Origin: Prosthecochloris marina
GTDB taxonomy: Bacteria > Bacteroidota > Chlorobiia > Chlorobiales > Chlorobiaceae
Direction of reading: 5' to 3'
NCBI RefSeq assembly: GCF_003182595.1
Contig: NZ_PDNZ01000005.1
Location: 177,209 to 241,208 of the forward strand
DNA: 64,000 nucleotides
Positions within the stretch are counted from its first letter, which is position 1, and each line of letters opens with the position of its first letter. Of this stretch, positions 46,958 to 55,350 are shown in pieces. The notes below the pieces were generated by a model, which saw only the letters and a list, made by a program, of their open reading frames with translations, did no database searches and was not told where the DNA came from. A program made the position numbers and the translations under genes.

Positions 46958-48269
46958 CCAGAGGAAACAGCAGCCGGTTGCAGGCGATGGGGGCCATTTT
47001 TACCAACAAAAGGAACGAACAATCGATATCGTTAACAGAAGGCTGGCGCAACGATACAGAAAAGAAAAGCGTTTCAAGCTCTACGGTTTGTTTTCTATCA
47101 TCCTCAGCATAGTATTTCTCAGTGTTCTGTTAACGAGTATAGTCTCCAATGGTTACAGTGCTTTTTTTCAGACCTACATCAAGCTCGACGTAGTCCTTGA
47201 CACAACGATGCTCGATCGGGAAAATCTCAGGAAGTCGAACTTTCAGGGAATTATCAAACAATCGATCACCAAGCTTTATCCTGAGGTCCGGGATCGGAAA
47301 AGTAAACGTGAGCTTTATGCCCTGTTCAGTTCAGGAGCTGCTTTTCAGCTTCGCGAAGCAGTTTTGAAAAATCCGGAACTTGTCGGCAAAACGATATCTC
47401 TCTGGGTCCCGGCTGATGATGATGTGGATATGCTTGTAAAAGGGCATAGTAAAAGGGAGCTTCCGGAAAGCGAAAGACGTCTTGACGACAGGCAGCTTGA
47501 GTGGATAGACAAACTGGTCGATCAGGAAAGAATTGAAAAAAAGTTCAATGTCACTTTTTTTACAGCCGGAGATTCGAGAGAGCCTGAACTGGCTGGAATC
47601 TGGGGGGCGGTAAAAGGCTCTTTTTTTACATTGCTCGTTACTCTGGCGCTTTCTTTCCCTATAGGGATCGCTGCGGCTGTCTACCTCGAGGAGTTCGCTC
47701 CGAAAAACCTTGCAACGGATTTTATCGAAGTCAATATCAACAATCTGGCAGCCGTGCCGTCGATTGTTTTCGGATTACTCGGTCTTGCTGTTTTTCTTAA
47801 CTTTTTCGGCATGCCAAGGTCCACCTCTCTTGTGGGTGGGTTGGTTCTCATGCTGATGACGTTGCCGACAATTATTATTGCCAGCAGGGCAGCGCTCAAG
47901 GCTGTTCCCCCGTCAATTCGTGAGGCTGCTTTGGGTGTTGGTTCTTCGAAAATGCAGATGGTTTCGAACCATGTGTTGCCTCTTGCACTTCCGGGAATGC
48001 TGACCGGCACTATAATCGGAATGGCGCAGGCGTTGGGTGAAACCGCACCGTTGCTGATGATCGGTATGGTTGCTTTTATCGTTGACATCCCCGTTGGTTT
48101 TACCGATCCTGCAGCTGTCATGCCTGTACAGATATATCTTTGGGCTGACAGTCCTGAAAGGGCTTTTCTCGAGCGAACATCAGCCGCCATCATGGTTTTA
48201 CTTGCTTTTTTGATAGTGATGAACGCCGTAGCGGTCATCATGAGAAAGCGCTTCGAAAAGCGTTGGTGA
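46950..48269 (+). CDS. pstA: Phosphate ABC transporter permease PstA (long form)
   Basis: A 439-aa permease. After TM1 (~residues 48-68) comes a ~140-residue periplasmic insert of the DUF3333 kind (NFQGIIKQSITKLYPEV...). The core has FPIGIAAAVYLEEFAPKN, LAAVPSIVFGLLGLAVF and the coupling loop IREAALGVGSSKMQMVSNHVLPLALPG. It overlaps pstC by eight bases. It completes the first Pst complex with the upstream pstB and pstC. Confidence 0.92.
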   Translation: MSSQRKQQPVAGDGGHFYQQKERTIDIVNRRLAQRYRKEKRFKLYGLFSIILSIVFLSVLLTSIVSNGYSAFFQTYIKLDVVLDTTMLDRENLRKSNFQGIIKQSITKLYPEVRDRKSKRELYALFSSGAAFQLREAVLKNPELVGKTISLWVPADDDVDMLVKGHSKRELPESERRLDDRQLEWIDKLVDQERIEKKFNVTFFTAGDSREPELAGIWGAVKGSFFTLLVTLALSFPIGIAAAVYLEEFAPKNLATDFIEVNINNLAAVPSIVFGLLGLAVFLNFFGMPRSTSLVGGLVLMLMTLPTIIIASRAALKAVPPSIREAALGVGSSKMQMVSNHVLPLALPGMLTGTIIGMAQALGETAPLLMIGMVAFIVDIPVGFTDPAAVMPVQIYLWADSPERAFLERTSAAIMVLLAFLIVMNAVAVIMRKRFEKRW

Positions 48270-48290
48270 TAGCGGTGCTGTAGTATCAGA

Positions 48291-48308
48291 TGTAACAGAT
48301 TTGTAACA
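48291..48308 (+). promoter_or_regulatory. Pho-box direct repeat before the second permease set
   Basis: TGTAACA (48291-48297) and TGTAACA (48302-48308) are identical heptamers spaced exactly 11 bases with a 4-base spacer (GATT). This is the minimal two-unit PhoB site form. It suggests separate phosphate control of the pstC2-A2-B2-phoU genes. Confidence 0.62.
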
Positions 48309-48405
48309 TGACGGGCATTGTCAGCTCCAACATGAGAGTATACATTACAGTACAATTTTCGTATGCCTTTCAATTATCTTTTTTCAGATTCAAGACACGT
48401 TTTGT

Positions 48406-49569
48406 ATGGCTGAAGTGACAGTGGATGGCGGGAAAAAATCAGATGCTTTTGTGCTCACTCCTGAAAAACTTCGCAGACAAAGAATCGCAAGGTTTTTCGG
48501 GGAAGGTTTTCTGCTGGTAGTGGCATCATTTGTCGCTATCGTCGTTCTCTTCATTTTTTACTTCGTCGCCGTTGACGCCATTCCTTTCTTTCAACAACGG
48601 GGATTTGTAGAATTTTTTACCAGCACCAGCTGGTATCCGGCTGATGAGCCCGGGGAGTTCGGAGCTCTGGCCATTATCTATGGTAGTGGTATGGTGACCA
48701 TCGGGTCTGCACTTATTGCCGTACCTCTTGGAATATCTGCAGCTATATGTCTGAGTGATGTTCTGCCTTTTTCAATAAGGCAGTATGCCAAGCCGGTCAT
48801 TGAAATGCTCGCAGCGATTCCTTCAGTTGCTTATGGCTTTTTCGCGCTTGTTATTTTTGCTCCTCTTCTTCAGAATTACGGTGGTCCGATATTGATGTGG
48901 GCATGGTGGCTTATTGCCGGTCCTTTTGTGATTCTTGCTGTCATCGTTGTTTCCGATCTGTTGACTTCAGGGGACAAAGGCGGGTCGAAACGCGAAACAG
49001 TGCGGTTCATAGTGACAGCAGTGCTGGGCATAATAGCGGTTATCTTTCTCTACTGGGTGGGAAAGACGCTTAATGCAATCCAGATTCTCAGTGGAACAAA
49101 TGCTCTCAATGTTTCTCTGATTCTCAGTTTCATGGCATTGCCGACTATAGTCAGTGTTTCTGAGGATTCCCTGCAGGCGGTCGGCCGAGAGTTGAGAGAA
49201 GGCAGTTATGCACTCGGGGCAACGAGAGCGGAAACTATAGTGAAAACGGTGCTGCCGGCCGCCAGCAGCGGTATTCTCGCGGCGGTTATCCTCGGTATCA
49301 TGCGTGCCATAGGCGAAACCATGGTTGTATGGATGGCATCGGGTAACTCTTCGCATATTCCCGATCCCTGGTATAATTATCTTGATTCGATACGAACCCT
49401 GACGGCGACCATTGCCGGTGATATGGGGGAGGCGGATCAGGTTACAGGATCTGCCCGGTACCATGTTCTTTTTGCAATGGGGCTTCTGCTTCTTGTTTTC
49501 AGTTTTATCAGTAACCTTGTCAGCGAGCGAATTGTTGTTCGGCAGAGGAAGATTCTTGCCGGTGAGTAG
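48406..49569 (+). CDS. pstC: Phosphate ABC transporter permease PstC (second copy)
   Basis: A 387-aa permease of more standard length. Core motifs are PLGISAAICLSDVLPF, LAAIPSVAYGFFALVIF and LREGSYALGATRAETIVKTVLPAASSGI, with a TM-rich insert at ~residues 155-235. It begins the second permease set, ordered C-A-B-PhoU. A TGTAACA repeat of Pho-box type lies ~100 bases upstream. It is followed by pstA after 29 bases. Confidence 0.92.
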   Translation: MAEVTVDGGKKSDAFVLTPEKLRRQRIARFFGEGFLLVVASFVAIVVLFIFYFVAVDAIPFFQQRGFVEFFTSTSWYPADEPGEFGALAIIYGSGMVTIGSALIAVPLGISAAICLSDVLPFSIRQYAKPVIEMLAAIPSVAYGFFALVIFAPLLQNYGGPILMWAWWLIAGPFVILAVIVVSDLLTSGDKGGSKRETVRFIVTAVLGIIAVIFLYWVGKTLNAIQILSGTNALNVSLILSFMALPTIVSVSEDSLQAVGRELREGSYALGATRAETIVKTVLPAASSGILAAVILGIMRAIGETMVVWMASGNSSHIPDPWYNYLDSIRTLTATIAGDMGEADQVTGSARYHVLFAMGLLLLVFSFISNLVSERIVVRQRKILAGE

Positions 49570-49598
49570 GCCACTATCACTCAACTATCATTGAACTC

Positions 49599-50948
49599 AT
49601 GGATCTCGGAACCAGAAAAATACTTGACCGATCGTTTACAGCCGTCGGTGTTACATCGATACTGTTAATGGCTATTGCTTTGTTGGTCGTGATTGTACCG
49701 ATTTTTTCCAAAGGTGCCGGGGCGATATTTTTCAAGGGCACGATCGAGCATAGAAAATTGCAGTACAACGAGTTCCGAAAAGGAAATCCGGATGTTCTTC
49801 AGCAACAAATAACCGAAACCGATTCTTACAGAAACAAGGCCTTCAGTATCATCGAGGCATTCGAGGCCGAAATGGAGGGTATGGAGCCAGGTGAAAAGAA
49901 AAAAGAGTACACCTCTCAGTATACAAGCGTCAGAAAGATCCTCGCTCATCTTCTCGGCCCGCTTCCGGGGGATATGGAGCCTATTCTGCTGCGTTACCAG
50001 TATGGAGCTACACGCTGGGAAAAAGCCGAGGAGGCTCTGCACGATCTCATGTTTGTCACGAAATGGGATTACTCGGATCCCACAAAGATGGCAACACAGT
50101 ATTTTGTGCCCAGAGCTGATGAATTTGCCGGGACAGCATTAGCCGATCTGTTTCCTTACATGGAAAACAACCTCGAGAAAATGCTCCTTCCCGAACAGAC
50201 CTTTTACTGGGGGTTCATTACCGAACGTTCGCTCGATGCTCATATTTTCGGGGGGATCTGGGCTGAGATTCAAGGTACTTTTTTCCTTGCGGTCGGTGCA
50301 ATGCTGTTTGCCTTTCCTCTTGGGGTGATCGCTGCGATATATTTTACGGAATATGCCAAGGATAACTTTTTTACCAGTATTCTTCGCAGTGCCAACAGTA
50401 CACTCGCCGGTGTTCCGAGCATTGTTTTCGGTCTTTTCGGCCTTGCGTTTTTTATCAATACCATGAAAGTTTCCGAGTCGAAAAGTGTTCTTGCAGGTTC
50501 ACTGACACTTGCGATTATGATTCTACCGACAATTATCAGAGCTGCTGAAGAGGCGATTCTGGCGGTACCGAAAACCTATAAGGAAGCATCTCTTGGACTT
50601 GGTTCGACGAAGTGGAGAACTATTGTAACCGTTATCCTGCCTGCGGCTTTACCCGGGATCATAACCGGAGGCATCATCAGCCTTGGACGTGCAGCAGGAG
50701 AAACCGCTCCGATAATTTTCACTGCAGCGGTCAGTGTCGGCGCGACAATAGGGCTTGGCGATGTGTTCAATTCACCTACGCCGGCCCTTTCATGGAACAT
50801 TTATAATCTTGCCAGTGAACATGAGGCAGCCAATGAGATTCGCCATGTACAGTATGGCATGGTGCTTGCGCTCATATCGATCGTGCTTTTGCTGAATTTA
50901 TCGGCTATATTGCTGAGAGCCCGGATTTCTCAAAAATTAAAAGGTTAA
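49599..50948 (+). CDS. pstA: Phosphate ABC transporter permease PstA (second copy)
   Basis: A 449-aa permease with one N-terminal helix, a ~170-residue hydrophilic periplasmic insert (about residues 45-215) and a C-terminal permease core: FPLGVIAAIYFTEYAKDN, LAGVPSIVFGLFGLAFF and YKEASLGLGSTKWRTIVTVILPAALPGI. The insert differs in sequence from that of the first PstA. It is followed six bases later by pstB. Confidence 0.92.
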   Translation: MDLGTRKILDRSFTAVGVTSILLMAIALLVVIVPIFSKGAGAIFFKGTIEHRKLQYNEFRKGNPDVLQQQITETDSYRNKAFSIIEAFEAEMEGMEPGEKKKEYTSQYTSVRKILAHLLGPLPGDMEPILLRYQYGATRWEKAEEALHDLMFVTKWDYSDPTKMATQYFVPRADEFAGTALADLFPYMENNLEKMLLPEQTFYWGFITERSLDAHIFGGIWAEIQGTFFLAVGAMLFAFPLGVIAAIYFTEYAKDNFFTSILRSANSTLAGVPSIVFGLFGLAFFINTMKVSESKSVLAGSLTLAIMILPTIIRAAEEAILAVPKTYKEASLGLGSTKWRTIVTVILPAALPGIITGGIISLGRAAGETAPIIFTAAVSVGATIGLGDVFNSPTPALSWNIYNLASEHEAANEIRHVQYGMVLALISIVLLLNLSAILLRARISQKLKG

Positions 50949-50954
50949 AAAGTA

Positions 50955-51815
50955 ATGCAGATGACCGCAGAAGAAAGAGAGGTAAACAAGGTCGCAGCCA
51001 AAAGTGGAGCGAACCGGGAAATTTTTCTTCCTCCTGAAAGAGAGAGGGTCAAGGATGGAGGAAAGCCTCATGTCAGTGCAAAGAATTTCTCGATTTTCTA
51101 CGGGAACTTTGAGGCGGTAAAAAAGGTCAATGCCGATATTCTATCGAAGTACGTCACTGCTATTATCGGGCCCAGCGGTTGTGGAAAGAGCACGTTTTTA
51201 CGTGCAATAAACCGTATGAACGATCTCATCCCTTCCTGTTATACAACCGGAACGCTTATGTTTGACGGCGAGGATGTGTATGGCAGGTATACCGATGAAG
51301 TCCAGCTCAGGAAGAAAATCGGAATGGTTTTCCAGAAACCGAATCCTTTTCCGAAGTCAATTTTTGACAACATCGCTTACGGACCTCGACTTCATGGCGT
51401 GAAAGATAAAAAAATGCTCGAGGAAGTCGTTGAGAAAAGCCTTCGTAAAGCGGCTTTGTGGGATGAAGTGAAGGATCGTCTCGACAGGAACGCTCTCGGG
51501 TTGAGCGGAGGTCAGCAGCAGCGTTTATGTGTTGCCCGTACCCTTGCGGTTGAGCCGGAAATACTTTTGCTCGATGAACCTACATCGGCTCTGGACCCCA
51601 AGGCAACGGCTAAAATAGAAGATCTTATCGAGGAATTACGGGGCAGTTATACTATACTTATCGTGACTCATAACATGCAACAGGCGTCGCGTGTCTCCGA
51701 TTACACCATGTTTTATTATGAAGGTGATCTTGTAGAATATGCCCCGACCAAACAGCTTTTTACCAATCCAAGAGATCAGGTGACCGAGGATTACATCACC
51801 GGAAGGTTCAGCTGA
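50955..51815 (+). CDS. pstB: Phosphate ABC transporter ATP-binding protein PstB (second copy)
   Basis: A 286-aa ATPase with Walker [11 protein letters not shown]-loop [16 protein letters not shown], signature LSGGQQQRL, Walker [14 protein letters not shown] and switch His in VTHNMQQ. It closely resembles the first PstB but has a distinct, longer charged N-terminus. The adjacent phoU is 19 bases downstream, the usual pst order. Confidence 0.94.
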   Translation: MQMTAEEREVNKVAAKSGANREIFLPPERERVKDGGKPHVSAKNFSIFYGNFEAVKKVNADILSKYVTAIIGPSGCGKSTFLRAINRMNDLIPSCYTTGTLMFDGEDVYGRYTDEVQLRKKIGMVFQKPNPFPKSIFDNIAYGPRLHGVKDKKMLEEVVEKSLRKAALWDEVKDRLDRNALGLSGGQQQRLCVARTLAVEPEILLLDEPTSALDPKATAKIEDLIEELRGSYTILIVTHNMQQASRVSDYTMFYYEGDLVEYAPTKQLFTNPRDQVTEDYITGRFS

Positions 51816-51834
51816 ACACAAAAAAATAACTCTT

Positions 51835-52521
51835 ATGGCGGACAGACCCGTTCACGAGCACATAAAGGATTTATCCAACTCTTTGGTTATCCTTTCCGAC
51901 AAGGTTCTGAAAAACTTTTCGGGAGCGATGGCGGCTTTGTTGAGCAGCGACCTGGAAGGGGGGGATCATATTAAGCTTGCTGATGGTGAAATCGATGCCT
52001 CGGAAGTCAGGCTCGAAGAACAATGTCTTGTTTTTCTGGCGCTTCAACAGCCGGTGGCAAGGGATCTGAGAACTATCATCACTATCCTGAAGATCAATAC
52101 GGATCTTGAAAGAATCGGCGATCTGGCCGTGCATATTTCCGAAAGAGTCCCTGAAATCGATCAGGCGTTTCTCAGAGATTTTCATTTTGAAAAGATGGGA
52201 GACCTGGCAAAAGAGATGGTTCAGAAGTCTATACAGGCTTTTGTCAACAAGGACCGCCAGCTTGCCGAAGAGGTTTGTGATATGGATGAAAAGCTCGATG
52301 CAATCCATCGGGCAGTATTTAAAAAGGTATCTGCAGAAATACGGCATGCGGAGGCCGATGCTACACAGTATATCGTCGCGATGAGCATTTCACGATACAT
52401 TGAAAGAATCGGTGATCATGCAACCAGAATTGCAAGAGAAGTTCTCTATCTCATCACTGGCGAGATTATCCGTCATACTGAAAGTTCCTTCGAAAAGCTT
52501 ATCCAGTCTTTGAAAGATTAG
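51835..52521 (+). CDS. phoU: Phosphate signalling protein PhoU
   Basis: A 228-aa protein with two PhoU three-helix repeats. Metal/phosphate-site patterns are RDLRTIITILKINTDLERIGD (near residue 75) and MSISRYIERIGDHATRIA (near 180). It links Pst transport state to the PhoR/PhoB-type two-component system and limits uptake. It lies directly behind pstB and is followed by a terminator. No phoR or phoB is present in this window. Confidence 0.93.
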   Translation: MADRPVHEHIKDLSNSLVILSDKVLKNFSGAMAALLSSDLEGGDHIKLADGEIDASEVRLEEQCLVFLALQQPVARDLRTIITILKINTDLERIGDLAVHISERVPEIDQAFLRDFHFEKMGDLAKEMVQKSIQAFVNKDRQLAEEVCDMDEKLDAIHRAVFKKVSAEIRHAEADATQYIVAMSISRYIERIGDHATRIAREVLYLITGEIIRHTESSFEKLIQSLKD

Positions 52522-52534
52522 ACTTGGTATTCAG

Positions 52535-52577
52535 AGCCCGGCATCATCTTGATCTTTGGTGTCGGGTTTTATTTTTT
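52535..52577 (+). terminator. Terminator after phoU
   Basis: An ~11-bp stem, GCCCGGCATCA (52536-52546) with TGGTGTCGGGT (52557-52567, containing G-T pairs), is followed by a long T-rich run (TTTATTTTTTT). It closes the second pst operon. Confidence 0.85.
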
Positions 52578-52773
52578 TCTTGCAATTGACCCTTTTACTC
52601 AACTAAATTGTCACCACTTGGATTGAGCTTTCAACTTATGCTCGATACATTCATGTTGTGTTGTCCGATGAAATTGCTCCTGGAGATTGATGTGGTCAGA
52701 AACCGTTTCTTCAGCAGAGGTTCTGGAGTAGTTTCGTTATCTCTTTACAAACAGCTTAGCTTACACTGAAACA

Positions 52774-53520
52774 ATGAAACTTTTCGGGAAAAAAAGTGCC
52801 GAGGGTGGTGGCGCAAAAAAGGGAATAGAAAAAGTTGCCCGTCCAGATGCTTTTACAATCAAGATCGATCCGGTCAAGTTCAGACTTGCGACAAAACCCG
52901 AAGGTCCGGTTCATGAGCAGCTTGAGACACTGAAGCAGAAGCTGACAAAACTTTCCTCAAATGTCGAGAACAATCTGATGCTCGTTATCCGTGCATCGAC
53001 CAAGAAAAACAGCGATCTTGCACAATCGGCGTTCGAGTTTGACAAGGAGTATATTCAGAAAGGTAAGTTTGAGGTGGAGTATCTTTGTTTGGCTTACAGT
53101 TGTTTCCAGGATCTTGGTGAAGAAAACAAGAAAGTGGTCGATACGGCTCGTGAAATTATGCAGAAACTGGAAGTTATCGGTCAATATGCGCTGAATATTG
53201 CGGACAAGACCGAGTATATCCAGTTGGCAAACGTCGAAGTTCTGCACAAAGACGAGTATGATCTCAAGCCTATGGGAGATATAACAGCCGAGATGATCAA
53301 AAAAGCCGTTGAAGCTTTTGCCAGTGGAAACAGTAAGCACGCTTCCGAAACTCTCGATATGATGAAAGAGATCGATGAGATTTACGAAAAGGCGGTTACA
53401 AAACTCAGCGCTGAAGTGACTGACCAGAACATCACAAATTCCACAGGGATTCTCTCTGTTGTCGAACATGTGAAAATGTCGGCAGATATATCGTGCGATA
53501 TATCCCGCATGCTTTTGTAA
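52774..53520 (+). CDS. PhoU-like domain protein with N-terminal extension
   Basis: A 248-aa helical protein related to PhoU, with two helical repeats (EQLETLKQKLTKLSSNVENNL and LKPMGDITAEMIKKAVEAFASGNSKHASETLDMM) preceded by ~40 charged residues. The metal-binding acidic clusters are weaker than in the upstream PhoU, since E/D-x3-D patterns are partly lost. It is separated from phoU by a terminator, so it is probably expressed on its own. It may be an accessory regulator of phosphate uptake; this is inferred from position. Confidence 0.75.
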   Translation: MKLFGKKSAEGGGAKKGIEKVARPDAFTIKIDPVKFRLATKPEGPVHEQLETLKQKLTKLSSNVENNLMLVIRASTKKNSDLAQSAFEFDKEYIQKGKFEVEYLCLAYSCFQDLGEENKKVVDTAREIMQKLEVIGQYALNIADKTEYIQLANVEVLHKDEYDLKPMGDITAEMIKKAVEAFASGNSKHASETLDMMKEIDEIYEKAVTKLSAEVTDQNITNSTGILSVVEHVKMSADISCDISRMLL

Positions 53521-53669
53521 GGCAAATAAAAACCTCAATATCATCGCCAGATCCGGTTACACCCGGATCTGCACAAGCTTCATATTTCGTTTATTCTCCT
53601 TTTCCCCAACATGATTCCGCGGGTTTTCCTTATCTTCCTTCATCGCTCTATCACGCATATTTTTTGACC

Positions 53670-54074
53670 ATGAACCGGTTTAAAGAGAATTTCCCTGTCC
53701 TTGTTACAGCCCGTCTGGTCCTGGCTTTTTCGTGGATATACCAGGGGATGGTGCCCAAGATTATCTGTCAAAGTCCCGGAGAGATAGAGCTTTTAGAGCA
53801 TATTGTCAAAGTTCATGAACTGGCCTGTACAATGGTGATCTGGATGGGATACGGCGAGGTGTTGTTCGGATTTCTTCTTCTGTTTACCTCCCGCAGTTGG
53901 GTCTTCCTGCTGAATATTTTAGCTTTAGCCGTTCTTCTGATCTACGTTGCCGTTTTTCAGCCTGAACTTTTTACATTGCCGTTCAATCCGTTGATTCTCA
54001 ATGTATCTCTTATCGGTATGTCCCTGATAGCTTACGATGAACTCAGAAAAAACAACTATCGTGCAGAGCGTTGA
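53670..54074 (+). CDS. DoxX-like small membrane protein
   Basis: About 134 aa with four predicted helices, of the DoxX-like family: VTARLVLAFSWIYQGMVPKII, then ACTMVIWMGYGEVLFGFLLLF and two further hydrophobic spans. I take ATG 53670 as the start. The longer frame back to 53493 overlaps the PhoU-like gene, is Pro/Ser-rich and lacks coding character. It is followed by a large polytopic protein with overlapping ends, suggesting one membrane unit. The function is unknown. Confidence 0.72.
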   Translation: MNRFKENFPVLVTARLVLAFSWIYQGMVPKIICQSPGEIELLEHIVKVHELACTMVIWMGYGEVLFGFLLLFTSRSWVFLLNILALAVLLIYVAVFQPELFTLPFNPLILNVSLIGMSLIAYDELRKNNYRAER

Positions 54075-55341
54075 TAAAAACAGGATGGCCATTGAACCAG
54101 CTACGATTGTAAGGATATACCTTTCGGCATCTGTTTTCATCATTGCCTTTGCTGCCTTTCTTGGTGCTGCCGGTGCATGGACGGAAAGCACTTTTCTCAA
54201 TACGGTTCATCCTTATGTTTTTTTTATAGGTTTCGGTAATCTTGCGATTCTTATTCTTAACCGTTATTTGATTTCTGCAGTCTATCCGGAGCTTGAGGTC
54301 GATCCTGAGAAGCAGATGCGTTACATCTACGGTGTGCTGTTTTCCCTGTTTTTGATTTTTCTGGCAGTGTACTTGAAATGGCCGCTTCTTAAGGCTTTTG
54401 TCGGTCTGTTTCTGCTTTTCATCGTCACCATTGCCGCGAAGGAAATTTTTACAACCCTTTCTATAGCAAAGATCTGGCATGAGGTATCTGTTCGATACTA
54501 TATTTTTGATGTGCTTTTTTTGTTTGTTGCCAACCTCGGGCTTTTTGCTTTGGGAGTCAAAGAAGCATTTCCTGAGTCAGGCATCGTTCCTTTTTTTGTG
54601 ACCCAGTCAACCTATTTTCTGGGTTCTTCGTTTCCTTTGAGCATTAGTGTCATGGGGTTTCTCTATACCTATGTTTGGCGCCGTTCATCCGGCAAGGAAT
54701 TGATCAGAAATCTTTTCAGTATCTGGTCATACATTTTCGTTGGCGGTGTTTTGGTATTTCTCATTGCAATCCTCATGGGCAACTATCTCGGTATGATGCT
54801 TGTAAGTCATGCTCTCATGTTCGGTGTCTTGGTGCTTTTGATAGGTTTTGGCCGTTACCTATACCGTTTCTTTTCTACGCAATTTCAGCATCCGGCACTT
54901 GCTTTTTTACTTTCAGGCCTTGCGATGCTTCTGGCTGCGAGTGCTTACGGTATTCTGAATATCTATTTTTTCAGATGGTTCGGCGCTGTGCCACCTATAG
55001 CGGAGGAGAGAATGTGGATTTATCACTCACATACACATGCTGCACTGTTGGGATGGATATCCTTTTCGTTTACAGGAATGATCTATATCGTTGTCCCTGC
55101 TATTGTAAAGTCGAACTCGCTTGATCTGTTGCGTTCCGAAAAAGCTCTTTCACAGATTCTCGATACAGCAACTCTTTCCCGGGCTTTCCGTCAACTGACA
55201 GTAGCTCTTGTTTCCGCTACATCTGTTTTACTCGCTTTCTATATGGAAAGCAATTCTCTTTTAGCGTTTGCTGGTGTTGTTTTCGGGTTCGCGGTATATT
55301 ATTCAAGAATAAACCTTGGAAAGGCCTTCAAAGGCCGTTAA
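54037..55341 (+). CDS. Polytopic membrane protein with conserved-looking His residues
   Basis: Up to 434 aa with about 12 membrane helices. ATG 54037 overlaps the DoxX-like gene by 38 bases; ATG 54085 is an alternative just after that stop. Histidines sit at helix positions: H58 (TVHPYVFFIGFGN), the SHALMFGVLVLL helix, and HSHTHAALLGWISFSFTGMIYIVVP. The last pattern loosely recalls haem-copper oxidase subunit I or NnrS helices, but the paired His-His copper motif is absent. No function can be assigned. Confidence 0.75.
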   Translation: MNSEKTTIVQSVDKNRMAIEPATIVRIYLSASVFIIAFAAFLGAAGAWTESTFLNTVHPYVFFIGFGNLAILILNRYLISAVYPELEVDPEKQMRYIYGVLFSLFLIFLAVYLKWPLLKAFVGLFLLFIVTIAAKEIFTTLSIAKIWHEVSVRYYIFDVLFLFVANLGLFALGVKEAFPESGIVPFFVTQSTYFLGSSFPLSISVMGFLYTYVWRRSSGKELIRNLFSIWSYIFVGGVLVFLIAILMGNYLGMMLVSHALMFGVLVLLIGFGRYLYRFFSTQFQHPALAFLLSGLAMLLAASAYGILNIYFFRWFGAVPPIAEERMWIYHSHTHAALLGWISFSFTGMIYIVVPAIVKSNSLDLLRSEKALSQILDTATLSRAFRQLTVALVSATSVLLAFYMESNSLLAFAGVVFGFAVYYSRINLGKAFKGR

Positions 55342-55350
55342 CAAACATCC

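Noticed and set aside
53493..53669. N-terminal extension of the DoxX-like gene overlapping the PhoU-like gene
   Set aside because: The extra 59 residues are low-complexity Ser/Pro/Tyr sequence with no family match; the helix-bearing protein starts at ATG 53670.
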